Below are positions 1 to 11,869 of a stretch of DNA of 64,000 nt, in pieces. The first letter of the stretch is position 1. Every line of letters begins with the position of its first letter. The notes below the pieces were generated by a model that made no database searches, was not told the origin of the DNA, and worked only from the letters and a program-made list of their open reading frames with translations. The DNA comes from Trichopria drosophilae (taxonomy: Eukaryota; Arthropoda; Insecta; Hymenoptera; Diapriidae), in NCBI GenBank assembly GCA_030407085.1, contig CM059586.1:14960001-15024000 (forward strand), read 5' to 3'. The translations under genes were made by a program, and so were the position numbers.

Positions 1-459
1 GAGACTAGCATGAGAGCAGAATACGTAATACGGGATACGAGAATACTCCGGTATTCCCCAGTTCGCAGAAATGGGTGGGTGCCCAGGGGTTGACGGGGGT
101 GGCAGGGAAACGCGACAGCGGCACCCCGGGGAAGGTGGGGGCTGGGGGCCGCATAACGAGCCGCGGCAATTAATATCGCAGGGTTTCCACAATGCGCTTG
201 CAAATGAAAGGCCTTTGTGACGTATGATTGCGTTACCGAGTGAATAGTTGAGTAATGGCGGCATGCGGAGCCGCCACCAAATCGCGCGAACACTTCGTGC
301 ACGCCTGACTATACGGAAATGCCGAGTGCTTCGCAATGTTCCGATTCGAAATACGATAAAAATGGGTGCAACCAAAAACCCTTATTTAACCCTGCAAGAA
401 ATGGCATTATTTAAACGTTTAATTAATTACTACGTTTTCAAGGTTATATTTCAGATCTG
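1..459. other. GC-rich edge of window
   Basis: Positions 60-280 are markedly GC-rich (GGGGGTGGCAGGG, CACCCCGGGG, GAGCCGCGGC) and grade into AT-rich DNA. The frame from 248 lacks an ATG start and has no recognisable similarity. It could be the edge of a regulatory island or exon lying to the left. Confidence 0.35.
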
Positions 460-659
460 AAGTTTGGACCAAGACCAAGAAAAGTGATGATTATATTGAT
501 GAACGTAATAAGTGAAATATCAAGAATTCATAGCCATTATCATCATTATATATATTACAGAAAAAAATAAAAGGTTCTCTATAGGTTCAAGACCAAAGGC
601 AAAATTTATATAGTCATTTTTGGCTAGGTATTAAAATTCTATAGAACCACGTTCCCTTA

Positions 660-1080
660 TTTACAAATATTCACAAAGACGATGAAATTTCGTCCATCAT
701 TTTGGATCCACCATATTGAATTTGGAAAATCGAACAATAAATTCGTAATATACCATACCATGTACAAATTTAGACGAAAATCGAAAAGAAATTACATTTT
801 TTATCCTCCATTTTGAATTTCAAAAATATAATTCATATTCGTCATTAGAAACCTTAAATAACTCGGGGTAACGGATTATGTAAGAAAATCTAGTTTGGAA
901 ATCGTTATTTTCGACAATAATCGAGAGTATGGTAAAACCACGCCGCCATATTGGAATATAGCTCTCGTGAAATTCAAATTTTACACCATTTTAATATTTG
1001 GGATGCAAAGACGCTTTTGTTCGCATTATGGCGTTTTTTTAATTTCATGCAAAAATCATGCCGACAAAAAATTGTTGGTA
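660..1080 (-). repeat. ATGGCGG-type dispersed repeat, degenerate
   Basis: ATTTTGGATCCACCATATTG, CCTCCATTTTGAATTTC and CGCCGCCATATTGG are reverse-strand, decayed versions of the AAAATTCAAAATGGCGG repeat seen cleanly at 63.6-63.9 kb. Confidence 0.6.
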
Positions 1081-1594
1081 AAAAACTTTTTTAGATTCGT
1101 ATTTTTTTAAGTTTTAATTACAGAAGCGCAACATTCGATATATTTCCCGTAAGTAATAATTGATTTTTATTTTTTTTTATTTTAAGGGATTGGGAATTAC
1201 CATGATAAACTGTCCATTTGATCCTTAGTAGGGTAATTTATGATGGAGATGTCCATCTTGAGGCTGTCTTCAGGAGCTCCTCAGGACATCCAAATCTTAG
1301 CTTTATTGTCTTATAGACTTTCACTTCAGTTTGTTTTAGTATTGAACATTTTAACATTTACATAGTTTCTCTGCTTAGTTGTAATATTATTTAATACTAT
1401 ACGCATTAAATACCAACACTTTTCATCGGCAGGTCCGTCACCGTCAGCTCAGTTTCTCCAATAAAAAGAATTATTGTCAATTTATGAAAGAAACCTTTTC
1501 TACGATTTTCAAGTGTGCTCTATCGATTTCCGACGTCAAAAAGGACAATTGTTCAAAAATTTTCCAAAAGAAAATCAAAATGTTACATAAAAAA

Positions 1595-1790
1595 ATGAAA
1601 TAGTTGGAACTACTACTAGGTAGTAGGATAAACCAACGATTTACGTTAAATTTACTATTTAAGTAGTGACCTCGACTATTTAGGTAAACAAGACTTATAT
1701 TTGAATGTAGTAAAACCAATAAAAAATCGTAGTTTTGCTATATCCTGCTATGTGGATAGCAAAACCAACTATTTTCATGCAAGAATTAAA
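1595..1790. repeat. Short array of ATAGTTGG/CCAAC palindromic words
   Basis: AATAGTTGG, CTACTACTAGGTAGTAG, AACCAACG and AAAACCAACTATT recur in alternate orientation. This is the same organisation as the other word arrays. No terminal repeats are recognised. Confidence 0.4.
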
Positions 1791-1799
1791 AAACATTTT

Positions 1800-2680
1800 A
1801 TTTACTGGGCAAACTGAGCTCAAGTTGACGTATCTGCTTTTCTAATTTCGGACTGTAAAGGGACCATCTACGAATGTAAAAATAAGGCCAAATAATTTTT
1901 AAACTAACAATAAATTATCTTTTTTCCAAAAAATATGAGTTTATAAACATCTCAGCAGCGATTTCTGGAAGTCGAAAAACAAACGCGACGAACACGTCAA
2001 GAGTCTGACACGAATCCGCTGAAACGCAAGCGTATAATTTATCGGATCGAAAAAGGCAGGTGCGAAATGCATGGGTATTACACCACGAGGGTAACAAATA
2101 AATTCGTGCCGCTGTGCAAGCGCATCGCAAAACCAACCGTCGGAGTAACATCGCGCGGCACTTGCGTTATCAATTTGATTGCAGTCATCGAACATTCGTC
2201 ATAGTTTTCTGAGTTTGCACAACGCGCAGTCAGGTGTGCACGAAAGAATTACAGTGAAGGCAGTCAATTGTCAAAAAAAAAATACTCCACGTATTTTCAG
2301 CAATTTTCCCGAAAGTTATGGAGGTATACGTCCATGGATGTTTGCATATCTTGAATAAAACGGAATCCTTCTAAAAACGTTGCTTCTCTCGAAATGAAAT
2401 TTGAAATTAAATGGAGCATTGGGAGCGTTGCTCCTCGACCTAGATATTTCGAAATGCCAAAATTGTGATTCGCGAAGTAGATGACAACATGATCGGAGGG
2501 CAAGCATGAATAAATAATGTTGTAGAGAAGGCGACGTCTGTGTCGGTGGTCGAAAGCAGCATTGCGCGCGTAATGCGGCTGGAGCTAGCGGACCCACCGA
2601 CTATGAGTAATATTGTGGGGCATTTCACCCCCTTGCTGGGGAAGCAAGGGGGTATACTGGAGTGCACGAGTGACAGAGAG
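1800..2680. other. Moderate-GC stretch without recognised gene
   Basis: Several overlapping minus-strand frames of 68-93 residues lie here, but they lack good starts, splice sites or recognisable domains. It contains the perfect hairpin at 2627-2653. Confidence 0.35.
2627..2653. repeat. Perfect 11 bp hairpin
   Basis: ACCCCCTTGCT and AGCAAGGGGGT are separated by the loop GGGGA. In a eukaryote this is not a terminator; its function is unknown. Confidence 0.6.
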
Positions 2681-2749
2681 GGAAGAAACTAGAGGGTGAG
2701 AGGGAGTGAGAGAGAATGCGAAGGGAGGTGCGTCGATCCATCAGCGTCC

Positions 2750-2965
2750 CTGCACCCTCGCCTTTCCGCCACTCTCATTTTTCTCCTAGCTCCGCGCTCC
2801 ATCATTCCGCGTCACATTCGCCCTCTTTCAACCCACCCCTCGCCCTCCACCCACTTTTCCATTCGCTGCTATTTCCCTCTCTCTCTCTTTCTCGATTTTT
2901 CTCTTTTTTTCCTCCTTCACTTTTCCCGCTTGCTTTTCTCTTCGCTTTCCTTTAGCTTTTTTTCT
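2750..2965 (+). repeat. Pyrimidine-rich tract
   Basis: Long runs of C and T (TTTCCCTCTCTCTCTCTTTC type) follow a purine-rich GAGGGTGAGAGGGAGTGAGA at 2690-2712. The open frames through it are serine/leucine/phenylalanine-rich artefacts. Confidence 0.7.
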
Positions 2966-3659
2966 CCCGTTTCTCATACTTTCTTGCAATGCGCTAGTCT
3001 GCTCCGTTCAACGTCACCCGAGACGAAAAGCAGAAGGTCGGAAAGAAAAATTAATCAATCTATAGAGTCGATTAGTTTCATCTTTTCTTCAGACCTTTTG
3101 TTGTTTTTTTTTTAATTTTATGTAGTATGACTTTAATTTTAAAAGTACTTTTTCAAAGTATAATGAAGAGCATTAACGTTTCAAATTTTGCTCAGGTAAA
3201 TAAAAATGAAGGTTTTTGATGTTGTTGAGAAGATACGATTCATTTACGAAGTAATTTTGTCAGAATTTTGAGATATTTTAGGTTATGTGTATTTGGTTTT
3301 CTTGATATTTCTGAGGTTATATAAGGGATTTAATAATTCTGTTTCCTTCCTTTACTAATTGCTTTCTTGTATACTTCTCTTAGCCTTCAAAATGAGCGAT
3401 TATGCAGTCACATTTTATGATCAAAACAACGATGTTCATATTAGGCCTGCAACTGAACCACATTTTCATCACGGAACCCACCGACTCAAAGTAATTCATT
3501 GTAAGACAATAATATGGAATGTACGTATTAGTAAATTGACGTAAACAAAAATTGGCATTGAGGCATACATCAAAATGGCGGCCAAAAGTGACATGGTACT
3601 GCAGTTATGTTTTATTTATTTTTAATTGGCTTAAAATAGTATTTATTAATAAACAGACC

Positions 3660-3905
3660 AACTGTTCCTTAACAAAAATTTTAAATGCAATTTTTCCTTT
3701 TGGGAAGTTTTGAAAATTTTGAAAAATCCTCTGTTCTATAAATCTCTAACAATATCATAATAAACCTGAATTTTGAAGTTTTCATCCAGTCGAAATTATT
3801 CATAAAAAGTGAAGGCCCCCTTATTTTTTTAATTAAACATCAATTCTTCAATTCAATTAATTTATTTAAACACGAATAAAATTATGCTTGAATTTTTTTA
3901 GAATG
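3660..3905 (+). repeat. Direct repeat, first copy (second at 4558-4865)
   Basis: AATATCATAATAAACCTGAA at 3751-3770 recurs exactly at 4784-4803. Flanking blocks (AATTTATTTAAACACGA, AAAAGTGAAG.CCCCC, CAAAATTTTAAATGC-like) also pair, partly in permuted order. This is a dispersed AT-rich repeat. Confidence 0.65.
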
Positions 3906-4059
3906 TTGTTACTGTTTATCTAATATTTTGGGAAATAAATTTTTTCCTTGCATTGCCATGGTATAAAACGAGTGACTTTGAATTTTCAACCGTAAAAGAC
4001 GTCTTAACGAATGTTTTACTATTTTTTAAGTGATTATGACAAAAAAACATTTAAAACCC

Positions 4060-4190
4060 TATGCGATAGAGCGACCTCAAAACTAGTCGGATGTGGATGT
4101 GTCCATTTAAACAAATTTTTTTTTTATAAGTAGAACGGTTCTGAAATTCACATGAAAAATGTGCACATTTGGTCGTTAAAAGTTTAAAAC
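4060..4190 (+). repeat. Dispersed repeat shared with 40135-40260
   Basis: GCGACCTCAAAACTAG, GGATGTG, ATAAGTAGAAC and a TTTGGTCGTTA-like word occur in this order at both sites (the first word is at 4071 and 40149). Confidence 0.6.
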
Positions 4191-4557
4191 GGCCATAAAA
4201 GTTGATCGATTAATAGTTAATTTGGAAAGGTATGAGTAGCAATAATAATTGATGACAATAGAAACAAAAGTAAACATGTTTTTGCATTCCGAACGTAACC
4301 TCAAAAAAAACATGAAATCTTATTTTGCACTTTAGCTAATCTAAACAAAATTACTAAGATAAAATAAAAATGATCAAAAATGTTTTTTATAATTAATATC
4401 TCTACATTAATTAAAGCAATTTTTGAAAATCATGAATTCGCTTAAAGTGGCGTCATATGCGGGGCATTCCGTGTCAAATTGGTGATTTTGTTGACATGAT
4501 TTTTTTTCATTTTTTTGCACTGTTCTGGTTAGCGTATGCAAATTAAATTTTTCAAAC

Positions 4558-4865
4558 CTTCAATTCAGTGAATTTATTTAAACACGACTAAAATGAGGTA
4601 CAAAAATTATGTAGTATATGTTTCTCGTACTTTTTAAATAAGCCGCCAGATAAAAACATTTATTTTAATGGATTTATAAAGGAAGGATTACAAAATTTTA
4701 AATGCTTCTTTCCAATTAGGCAATTTATACAGCTGGGCAATTTTTTAAATGTTGAACATTCCTGTATTTTATACATTTCTAACAATATCATAATAAACCT
4801 GAATTTCGACGTTTTTATCTGTTAAATATTGTGTCGAAATTAATCATGAAAAGTGAAGACCCCCG
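4558..4865 (+). repeat. Direct repeat, second copy
   Basis: The partner of 3660-3905, about 1,033 bp downstream. The shared central word is exact and the edges are diverged. Confidence 0.65.
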
Positions 4866-4869
4866 AAAT

Positions 4870-6990
4870 ACAAATAAATGCATAGAATCCAGGGACGTTA
4901 TTTTTAAATTATTGAACCTGGACTATCTGAGTTAATTTTGATCGTACAAAATTTTTTTATTGTACCGGGAATTTCGTACTTCATATCGCTTTATTATCAA
5001 AATATTTGTATTTTTATTTGTTAGTATTAATAATGCCCAAAAAATAATGTTTAAAGGCTCTATTATAATCGCAAGATATGGGGAAGGTAATCTTTGTTGT
5101 CACTTCGAGTCAAACAACAATAAGGGTTGTGATTTTATTAAATAGCTCCAAATCTATCGCTACTCATCTCCCTCCCCCTCCAGACCTTGAAAAATCGCCA
5201 TCTATTAAGCAGATTTTAATACTACAAAATACTATGAAAATAAAGGCCAATAAATGTTTGAACAGATAATCTCGTAAATTTCAGAGTGAAATATGCAATG
5301 TTTGTTAGCATCGTTATCAGAATCAAAAGAATCTGCGGAATGTAACAACAAGTGTGTAGAATTTTGGAAAATACAATTCTACTTTAAAAACCAAGAAGCA
5401 ACTAATATTGACAAAATTCAGCTACTTTCACTACTGATATCGGAGATTCTCAGAATATCAAAAAAGCTGTTAAATTTTTCGGGTTTTCTCGTATAACATT
5501 CCATAATCTCGTTGCATAAATGTTATGTATGGTTAAAAATAGCTCATTTGCATGTTCTAACAATAACAGAGCAGTAAAATGAAAATTAAAAATAATGTAA
5601 AAAAACTTTGCCAATTTGTCATGGCCCATCCTCGAGTAGTAGAAGAGTCGACATTTAGTTCAGTGTTGCAACGCGTGCTTAGATGAGTATAAAAATATAT
5701 ATTTCATACACGTGTACTTGTCACGTGATAAAACTGTCTCCATATTTAAACGGGAACCCTTAATTCTAAATCATGAATATCATTGAGCGTCAGAAATCAA
5801 CTCAGCTTGGCACTCCCCTTCATCTCTGATATATTTAAAACAGTATAGGGGATTCATCCCTTTGCTTAAATTTCTTCTCCTGAGTATTCAATATGCGTAG
5901 AGCATGTTGATGCTAATAACTGAGATAGTAATTAACTTGCAACTATGGTTTTTATACCTTGTGAAAATAAAGTTATGGACATTCATATAAAATAAATTCT
6001 TATCAAATAAATGATATGTATCGCAAGTGTGGTAGAGAATTAATTAATTTACTTAAGATAATGTTAAAAATCACCCTCTGGAGTATTATCCATAAGTTAT
6101 AGAACGGATAGTATGCAGTCTACAAATGGTGCGTATTATTTCTACGAAATTCATAGCTTATTATGAATGTGGATATTGAAATAAAAGACGGAGTTAAATA
6201 TTACAGAGGCCAATAAAATTTGATTACTTTGCTGAATCTTATACTTTAAGATTTCGAGTGTAGGTTTTCAAATGTACAATGTATATTATAACCTCAAAAA
6301 TAGGTAAAAACGGGTTTTTTTTTTGTACTTTTAAGTTAATCACAATACATAATAACAAAATCTCAAAAGTTGACGTCTAATGGGGTAATTTTTCCAATCG
6401 GACCTGGTATTTTTACAAGTGTTTTTTTTGCTGGATAGTAAAATTAAAGTTCATGATAATCTCAAAAACTACCCCCACCACGAAAAAATTTCAACGCAGT
6501 ATTCTTGCCTTAATTTTATGATTGAAATTTACCACTGGCATGTAAACTTCATGTTTATCTTGCAAGTAGTCGTGTTAATAAAATGAGAAACAAAATGAAG
6601 AGCATAAGCTACTTCCACGATTCTATAACAAAAGAATGACATACCAATCGAATTAAATCTACTGAGAATCCCAACCGATATCTGCTTGGCGATGTAAAAT
6701 ATTTCATTTTTTTTTCATAATTATTTTTATAGATTGCTATTCTAGATATTATGTAAAATATTCGGCAGGTCGGAGGTACACGACTTCCCCCTCTAAGTTG
6801 TCCTGACACACATTGGGTATACTCCGTTCTAAATGTGTGCCACAAAGAGGTTAGGTTGACCATCCCTCGACCAATTCCACGACGTGCCTCCAACACTGAG
6901 ATTCGTTGGTGTTTTTTCTGAAATGGAATAATCCAATTAAAAGCCGGCATAAATAATGACGTCATGTAGGGCTGAATATATTAGGCGCGA
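4870..6990. other. AT-rich spacer
   Basis: No gene, repeat or strong site was recognised. A pair of CACGTG-type E-boxes (ACACGTGTACTTGTCACGTG) lies near 5710-5730. Confidence 0.4.
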
Positions 6991-7440
6991 GAAAAGAATT
7001 TGGCGGGGAAATGAAGAGCGAACGCGAGTTTCGAGTTTGCGTTGCTGTCGTGACAGGCTGATGGTGGCTCTCGGACCTCGCCCGTTCATTTGCGTTCGAG
7101 TTTAATTAGCCCGACATAGCCTATAATGGTAAGCAATTAAATTAATAAGCAAGGGCATCTGTTGGTGTATTTCGAATAACGGATGCCATCCATCTTGAGC
7201 CTTGCTACCGACTTGAGTAACGCATACAGACACGCGACTTAACTTTGTCTGTGAGGGCGACATTTAACTTCTGTATTATCGAGTGCTGCACGTCATTCCC
7301 AATCGATTCCAAGCCTCGATTAAATTGCCGCATTACCGCTGCGATTTCGAATTTATTATTCGCCATTAAAGGCGCAACCGACATCGAACCTTGCCAAAGC
7401 GAATCTTCATCCGCCGATAAGGATGTCGCCTGATATTTTA
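6990..7440. other. GC-richer island, candidate conserved non-coding element
   Basis: It stands out from the AT-rich flanks and has clustered homeodomain-like cores (TTTAATTAGC, CAATTAAATTAATAAG at 7100-7152). A 62-residue frame at 7245 lacks an ATG start. Regulatory function is inference only. Confidence 0.3.
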
Positions 7441-8199
7441 TTTTTTAAGTTGGACTGAATTTTATAATAAGTATCTTACACCGGCGAAACTTTCTTTTTC
7501 ATTATTTTTCTGTGATATTTATAAAAGTTTCGATTATTGATAACGCCACTTGTTTCAATTTTAAAGCAATTTTGTGTAATTCGACGTAACTGACCGAGCC
7601 ACTAATTAAAATGTATAGAAACCTATTTTTACTGACACTTTATGCTGACATTTGTATTAATGATTCAACCCTTTCGATATAATAATAAGAGCAACTGGTT
7701 GATTAATGACTGTGATTTATGCTGGACATTATTTAAGGAAGTGGAATAGTCGCTGCTACTTGTAACGTTGGCATATTTACGAGTTTCATAATATATATGC
7801 ACAGATTAGTTGGTATCATTTTTATAACTTACAATCATTTTTACATGAAGTATTTTTTTTCAAATCCTTGCTCACTCTTCTACCTTGCCTCAACCTTTGC
7901 TGCAATTTGTTGCGTATTAAACTATTGTAATGATTTTAATACAAACGCTGCCGACAGTAAAAAAAATTATTGCTGAAACAAAACTACTAATTTTGTTCAT
8001 ATTTTTTGTATTTAATGTTTTTTTGTACATCCAAATAGTATTTAGATTACCCATGAAAGCTCAGCAATTCCAGGGCATAAATTAATACTTTCTTTAATGG
8101 GAATAATAACGTTATTAAAGTTAAATTATTCATAGAATTTTCATTTCTTCCAGAGGCTAATTACTATTTGTCAATTGCTTTCATATGCTTCCGACGTCG

Positions 8200-8640
8200 A
8201 AGGCATCGATTCGTAATGAGTTCCTGCAAGGTAGCGGTGCAACATTCAATATTTCACGTCCCGTAATCAGTCTTAGACCTACATTAAGCGAATTTCTTCG
8301 CTCCTGATGTCCTCCTTTTAAAAGCTTGGAAGAGGCTGCGGCGTCAATGTGAAACATCACTGAGGACTTGGCACATCGCTACTACGCTTCTCGGCCATGG
8401 TAATCATCATCAACATCATCATCATTATCGCCGGTGCCCCTATCCCGTTCTATTTCATTCCGTTCCGTCTCATCTCGTCTCAGTTGTGGCGTTACACACC
8501 TCGCTATTAGCTGGGACGATAACTACTGGTAGCAAGTGCACCTCATCATATACAATCCTTTAACCGAGACCCATCATCCGAGTGTATCTTTCCGTCGAAT
8601 TTGCCGCATTATGGAACTAGTCGTCGTAATCACCAAGTAA
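8200..8640. other. GC-richer stretch with (ATC)n run
   Basis: It includes a short imperfect (ATC)n microsatellite (ATCATCATCAACATCATC, about 8403-8430) and a CCGTTC/TCTCGTCTC pyrimidine stretch. No reading frame of note. Confidence 0.4.
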
Positions 8641-8754
8641 ATACTTTAGCTGCTCTTCGTAAATTTGAATTATCTTACATTTGTAGTTTAAGCATTTGTA
8701 TAAGTTATGAAATTAAACATTTAGAAAACTAATTATCTGTGGTGTACAATTTGA

Positions 8755-8860
8755 AAATTGGGTGTCTTATGTTAGCAATGTCTTATTGTCGGTAAGACAT
8801 GTCTTATTGAATCTTCAATAGGACCTGATAAGGCACTAACCCGGCGCACTTGATAAAGCG
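8755..8860. repeat. Small array of GTCTTAT/ATAAG words
   Basis: GTCTTATG, GTCTTATTG, GTAAGACATGTCTTATTG and GATAAGG occur within ~100 bp, partly as perfect inverted pairs (GTAAGACATGTCTTA). Confidence 0.4.
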
Positions 8861-9240
8861 TGCCCTATCACAGCGGGAGCGGTGCATGATCAATATTTCA
8901 ACAGCCTGAAATATAAGTGTAATAGCCCAGTCAGTATGTACAAAAGAAACGCATTATAAAAAGAAACGTTCTGGTATAAGATTTTTCTTTAGAATGCTGT
9001 TGAGCAGTTCAAGAAAAGTTTAACTTGAAGTCTTCAACCTCTGTTTCTCGCTAGCTTTTTTTGCTAGAGTAATAAACAGAAAAATAGGGTTGTTTCCCAT
9101 AACTAAGGTTCTACTTGTCGAAAAGGTTTGAAAAATAGCTCATTTTAACCGCACTTTCCGCGGATATTTTTTGAAATTTAGTATACCTGCGTTTTTGAGG
9201 TAACTGGTTTAAAATTTGGTTAAGATTTGGTAAAGGTATT

Positions 9241-9312
9241 TATCAGGTTGCTGATTACAAACCAGGTGCCAGGTTTTTAATTCAAAATAGGGAATCCAAT
9301 ATGGCCGACTAA
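9241..9312 (+). repeat. ATGGCGG-type repeat, single degenerate unit
   Basis: GCTGATTACAAA, then AATTCAAAATAGGGAATCC and AATATGGCCGAC, follow the order of the 63.6 kb units. Confidence 0.6.
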
Positions 9313-9380
9313 AAATAATGATTTTATCTTTTATGTGGTATATGCACGGAAAGAAATTTTCGGCAATTTTTGCTTCACAC

Positions 9381-9723
9381 CGTATCGAAAACAGTGCAAG
9401 ATACGGAACCTTATACGGACTAAAAATATACAGAACCTTCCTTACATATAGAGCGCAAAACTTCCTATAAAAATGTCAGGGAGGGTCCAGCCCAAATTTA
9501 ATAGGATATCCACGATCAACGATGGAATATGCATCATATTTTATAGAAGTTCTAAAATATTCATAAGTTAAATTAAATATTGTAAGACAAAATTACAGCT
9601 TTATTTGTGGCTAACCTATTAACGTTGGACCAGGAGACTCAGTAACTTCTTTCTAGGAAATTTTGTGCTCTACAAAAAAGGTTTTGTATATTTTCGATGT
9701 ATCTTGCACTGTTTTCCATACGG
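9381..9723. mobile_element. Fold-back element with ~85 bp arms
   Basis: The left arm holds CGTATCGAAAACAGTGCAAG and then GAGCGCAAAACTTCCTA. The right arm holds their inverted partners, ending CTTGCACTGTTTTCCATACG. The loop is about 160 bp. It has no coding capacity. The word CTACAAAAAAGGTT in the right arm recurs at 10076 and 18581. Confidence 0.6.
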
Positions 9724-9879
9724 AAACCGTACAATGAAAAAAGTGCAGATTTTGTCCTCTTTTAGTAACGTTTGTAGATCATTACAAATAATTAGTAATC
9801 ACTAAATTATCTAAAAATTATGAATAAATAATCTCGGTAAACCTTCGGATGATCCACGTGTTCGAAACGGGAAAAAGTA

Positions 9880-10150
9880 CAACATATTTTCGACGTATTT
9901 TGGCCTCCTGAAAACGAATATCATGAGAAAATTTGGCGCTCGGCCATAACTTGGCCGTTATTTCAAAAAAACAGTCAAAAAACCTGTTTTTTTTTCAGTT
10001 TTTTGCATTTATTTCCAGATATACATATCTGACGAAAAAAATGTTCTCAACAAAAAAGGTAGAGAATTGAATTTTCTACAAAAAAGGTTTTACATTTTGT
10101 TCCTAATGGCAATGGGAAGCTCGTAAAATAGCGATAAAAATAGATAATCC
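9880..10150. repeat. Dispersed repeat related to 18400-18660
   Basis: CAACAAAAAAGGTAGAGAAT, CTACAAAAAAGGTT and TTTGTTCCTAA at 10050-10110 align in order with CAAACAAAAAAGATAGATCA, CTACAAAAAAGGTT and TTTCTTCCTAA at 18551-18612. It is the same repeat family in the same orientation. Confidence 0.6.
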
Positions 10151-10312
10151 TTAGAATAACGGTCTTGCGCTTCTTACATCCGCCTTGGTAATTACAGAAG
10201 ACGCATTTCATGCCCGTTTAATTATCACTAATACCTATTTATTAAGGATTGAGTAGGTTAAAGCAGGTTAGGTTAGACAAGGGTTAGGTTTTTTTTTTAG
10301 CGGGCGGGGTCT

Positions 10313-10928
10313 GGCGGCTTCAAAATGGCGGTTCTCAGTGAACATTTTGTTGAAAAATTTCTGGACGCTCTAACTGAACAATTATGAGCTTGTTTTAAAA
10401 AATGCTAAGAATAAAAAATTCTTAGAATTCGCCGAGAAATATAGTGGATTTTTTTTCAGATTTTTTAAACGAATTTTTGAAAAATTTTTTTCAAAAGTTT
10501 TTTCAAAATTGTAATTATTTTTTCGAAAAATTCTGAACAAAATTTAGTGCATTCTCTGATGAATTCTTAGAGTTTTTTATTCTATGCATTTTTCCCAAAA
10601 GAAAAATCTTAAACCATAATATTTGAAATTCATTTCCTCGAAAACTATCAACTTTTGGAAAGAATTGCAAAGAACAAAAAACTCTTAGAATTTATCAGAG
10701 AATGCACTAAATTTTGTTCAGAATTTTTCGTAAATAAATTACAATTTTGAAAAAAAATTTCTCAAAACCTCATTTAAAAAATCTGAAAAAATTCCACTAT
10801 ATTTCTCAATGAATTCTAAGAACTTTTAATTCTCAATTTTTTTTTAAAAAAGCTCGTAGCTTTTGAGTTAGATCGTCCAGAAATTTTTCAACAAAATTTT
10901 GACTAAGAACCGCCATTTTAAAGCCGCC
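10313..10928. mobile_element. Long fold-back (hairpin) element, ~280 bp arms
   Basis: The arms 10313-10601 and 10652-10928 are inverted copies at roughly 80-85 percent, with a ~50 nt loop. The outer ends are GGCGGCTT and AAGCCGCC. Landmarks paired between arms include AAAATGGCGGTTCT with AGAACCGCCATTTT, and GAATTCTTAGAGTTTTTT with its near complement. A transcript would fold into a long double strand. No reading frame is present. Confidence 0.85.
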
Positions 10929-11275
10929 AATTTGAATGGAGAATTAATAGCCATCCTATCTTTTAGTGTAACTAATTACTACACCAGATACAGAGACTTA
11001 GCTTGTTCCGAACACGGTTTCCTGCTCAAAAATACGATTATTTGAAGAAATTTTTTCAAAATTCACAATTTTTTTATGTTTAAACCGCCATAGTACAAAA
11101 ATGGCGGCAGATATGGTCAATCTGAAACCCGATTTAGAAAGTTCGAGAAAAAATACAATAGGTATGTAATATCAAAACGGTTGAGTTCTTTTTTTTCTCT
11201 AAGAAAGCACCTGATGAAAAGAAGTCAAAATTTACGGCATTTCAGGACGAAACGGGTTAAGCAGAAAACTAAACT

Positions 11276-11860
11276 ATGTTTCGTGACTATGTTCAACTCT
11301 TAGTGCAAAAAAGTATTGCACTGCAAATTTCATCGCGTCTAAACAATTTGTCTCGTCGTGTATTACGATCCACGAGGCAAATGTCTGGAAATGTCCCAGA
11401 TACATCTGCGCCTTGCCGACGGAAGTCTGGAGACGCCTGGTCGATGCAGATTGCCGAAACGCAGGTCAAGCGTTTATCAAAATGGCCGGCCGTAAGTTCG
11501 AGCCTGTAATCAAATACGCATTAACCGCAAAACTCCCTTCAGCTTTGTCCCCTCCTCCCCGGATCGGTCTTCCACTTCAACCCCTGGGACTGAATACGAG
11601 ATCATACTTGGTTCTCCAGGTGGCGGTGTCAGGGCCTTTCTTTTGCTCCTCTTACATCCAAGTTCCAACCCACCACTACATAAGCTCCAAGTCGGTAATG
11701 GCGACTCTGCATACGCCTCGGCTACGATGTGCACGCAACGTAGCAATCATGACCAACAAAACGAGAGAGTGAAAAATAAGGGAGGAGGTAGAAACGATCA
11801 CGTTTCGGGCAGGGATCGAGATAAACATCGCGTGTACTTGCGATAAGTCGAACATCAGCA
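11276..11860. other. GC-richer island, no confirmed gene
   Basis: Overlapping frames of 61-119 residues occur on both strands. One (ATG at 11276) runs into a donor-like CGTAAGTT at 11491, but no acceptor or homology supports an exon. A strong-Kozak-like AAAATGGCC at 11480 coincides with the ATGGC word of the dispersed repeat. It could be a regulatory island. Confidence 0.3.
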
Positions 11861-11869
11861 ATCAATGAT

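Noticed and set aside
6609..6965. 118-codon minus-strand frame
   Set aside because: No domain, no splice or start support, and it crosses a poly-T run.
11276..11509. 77-codon frame with ATG running into a GTAAGT donor-like site at 11492
   Set aside because: No homology recognised, other frames are equally open across this GC-rich stretch, and no upstream transcript signal is visible; kept only as a GC island.
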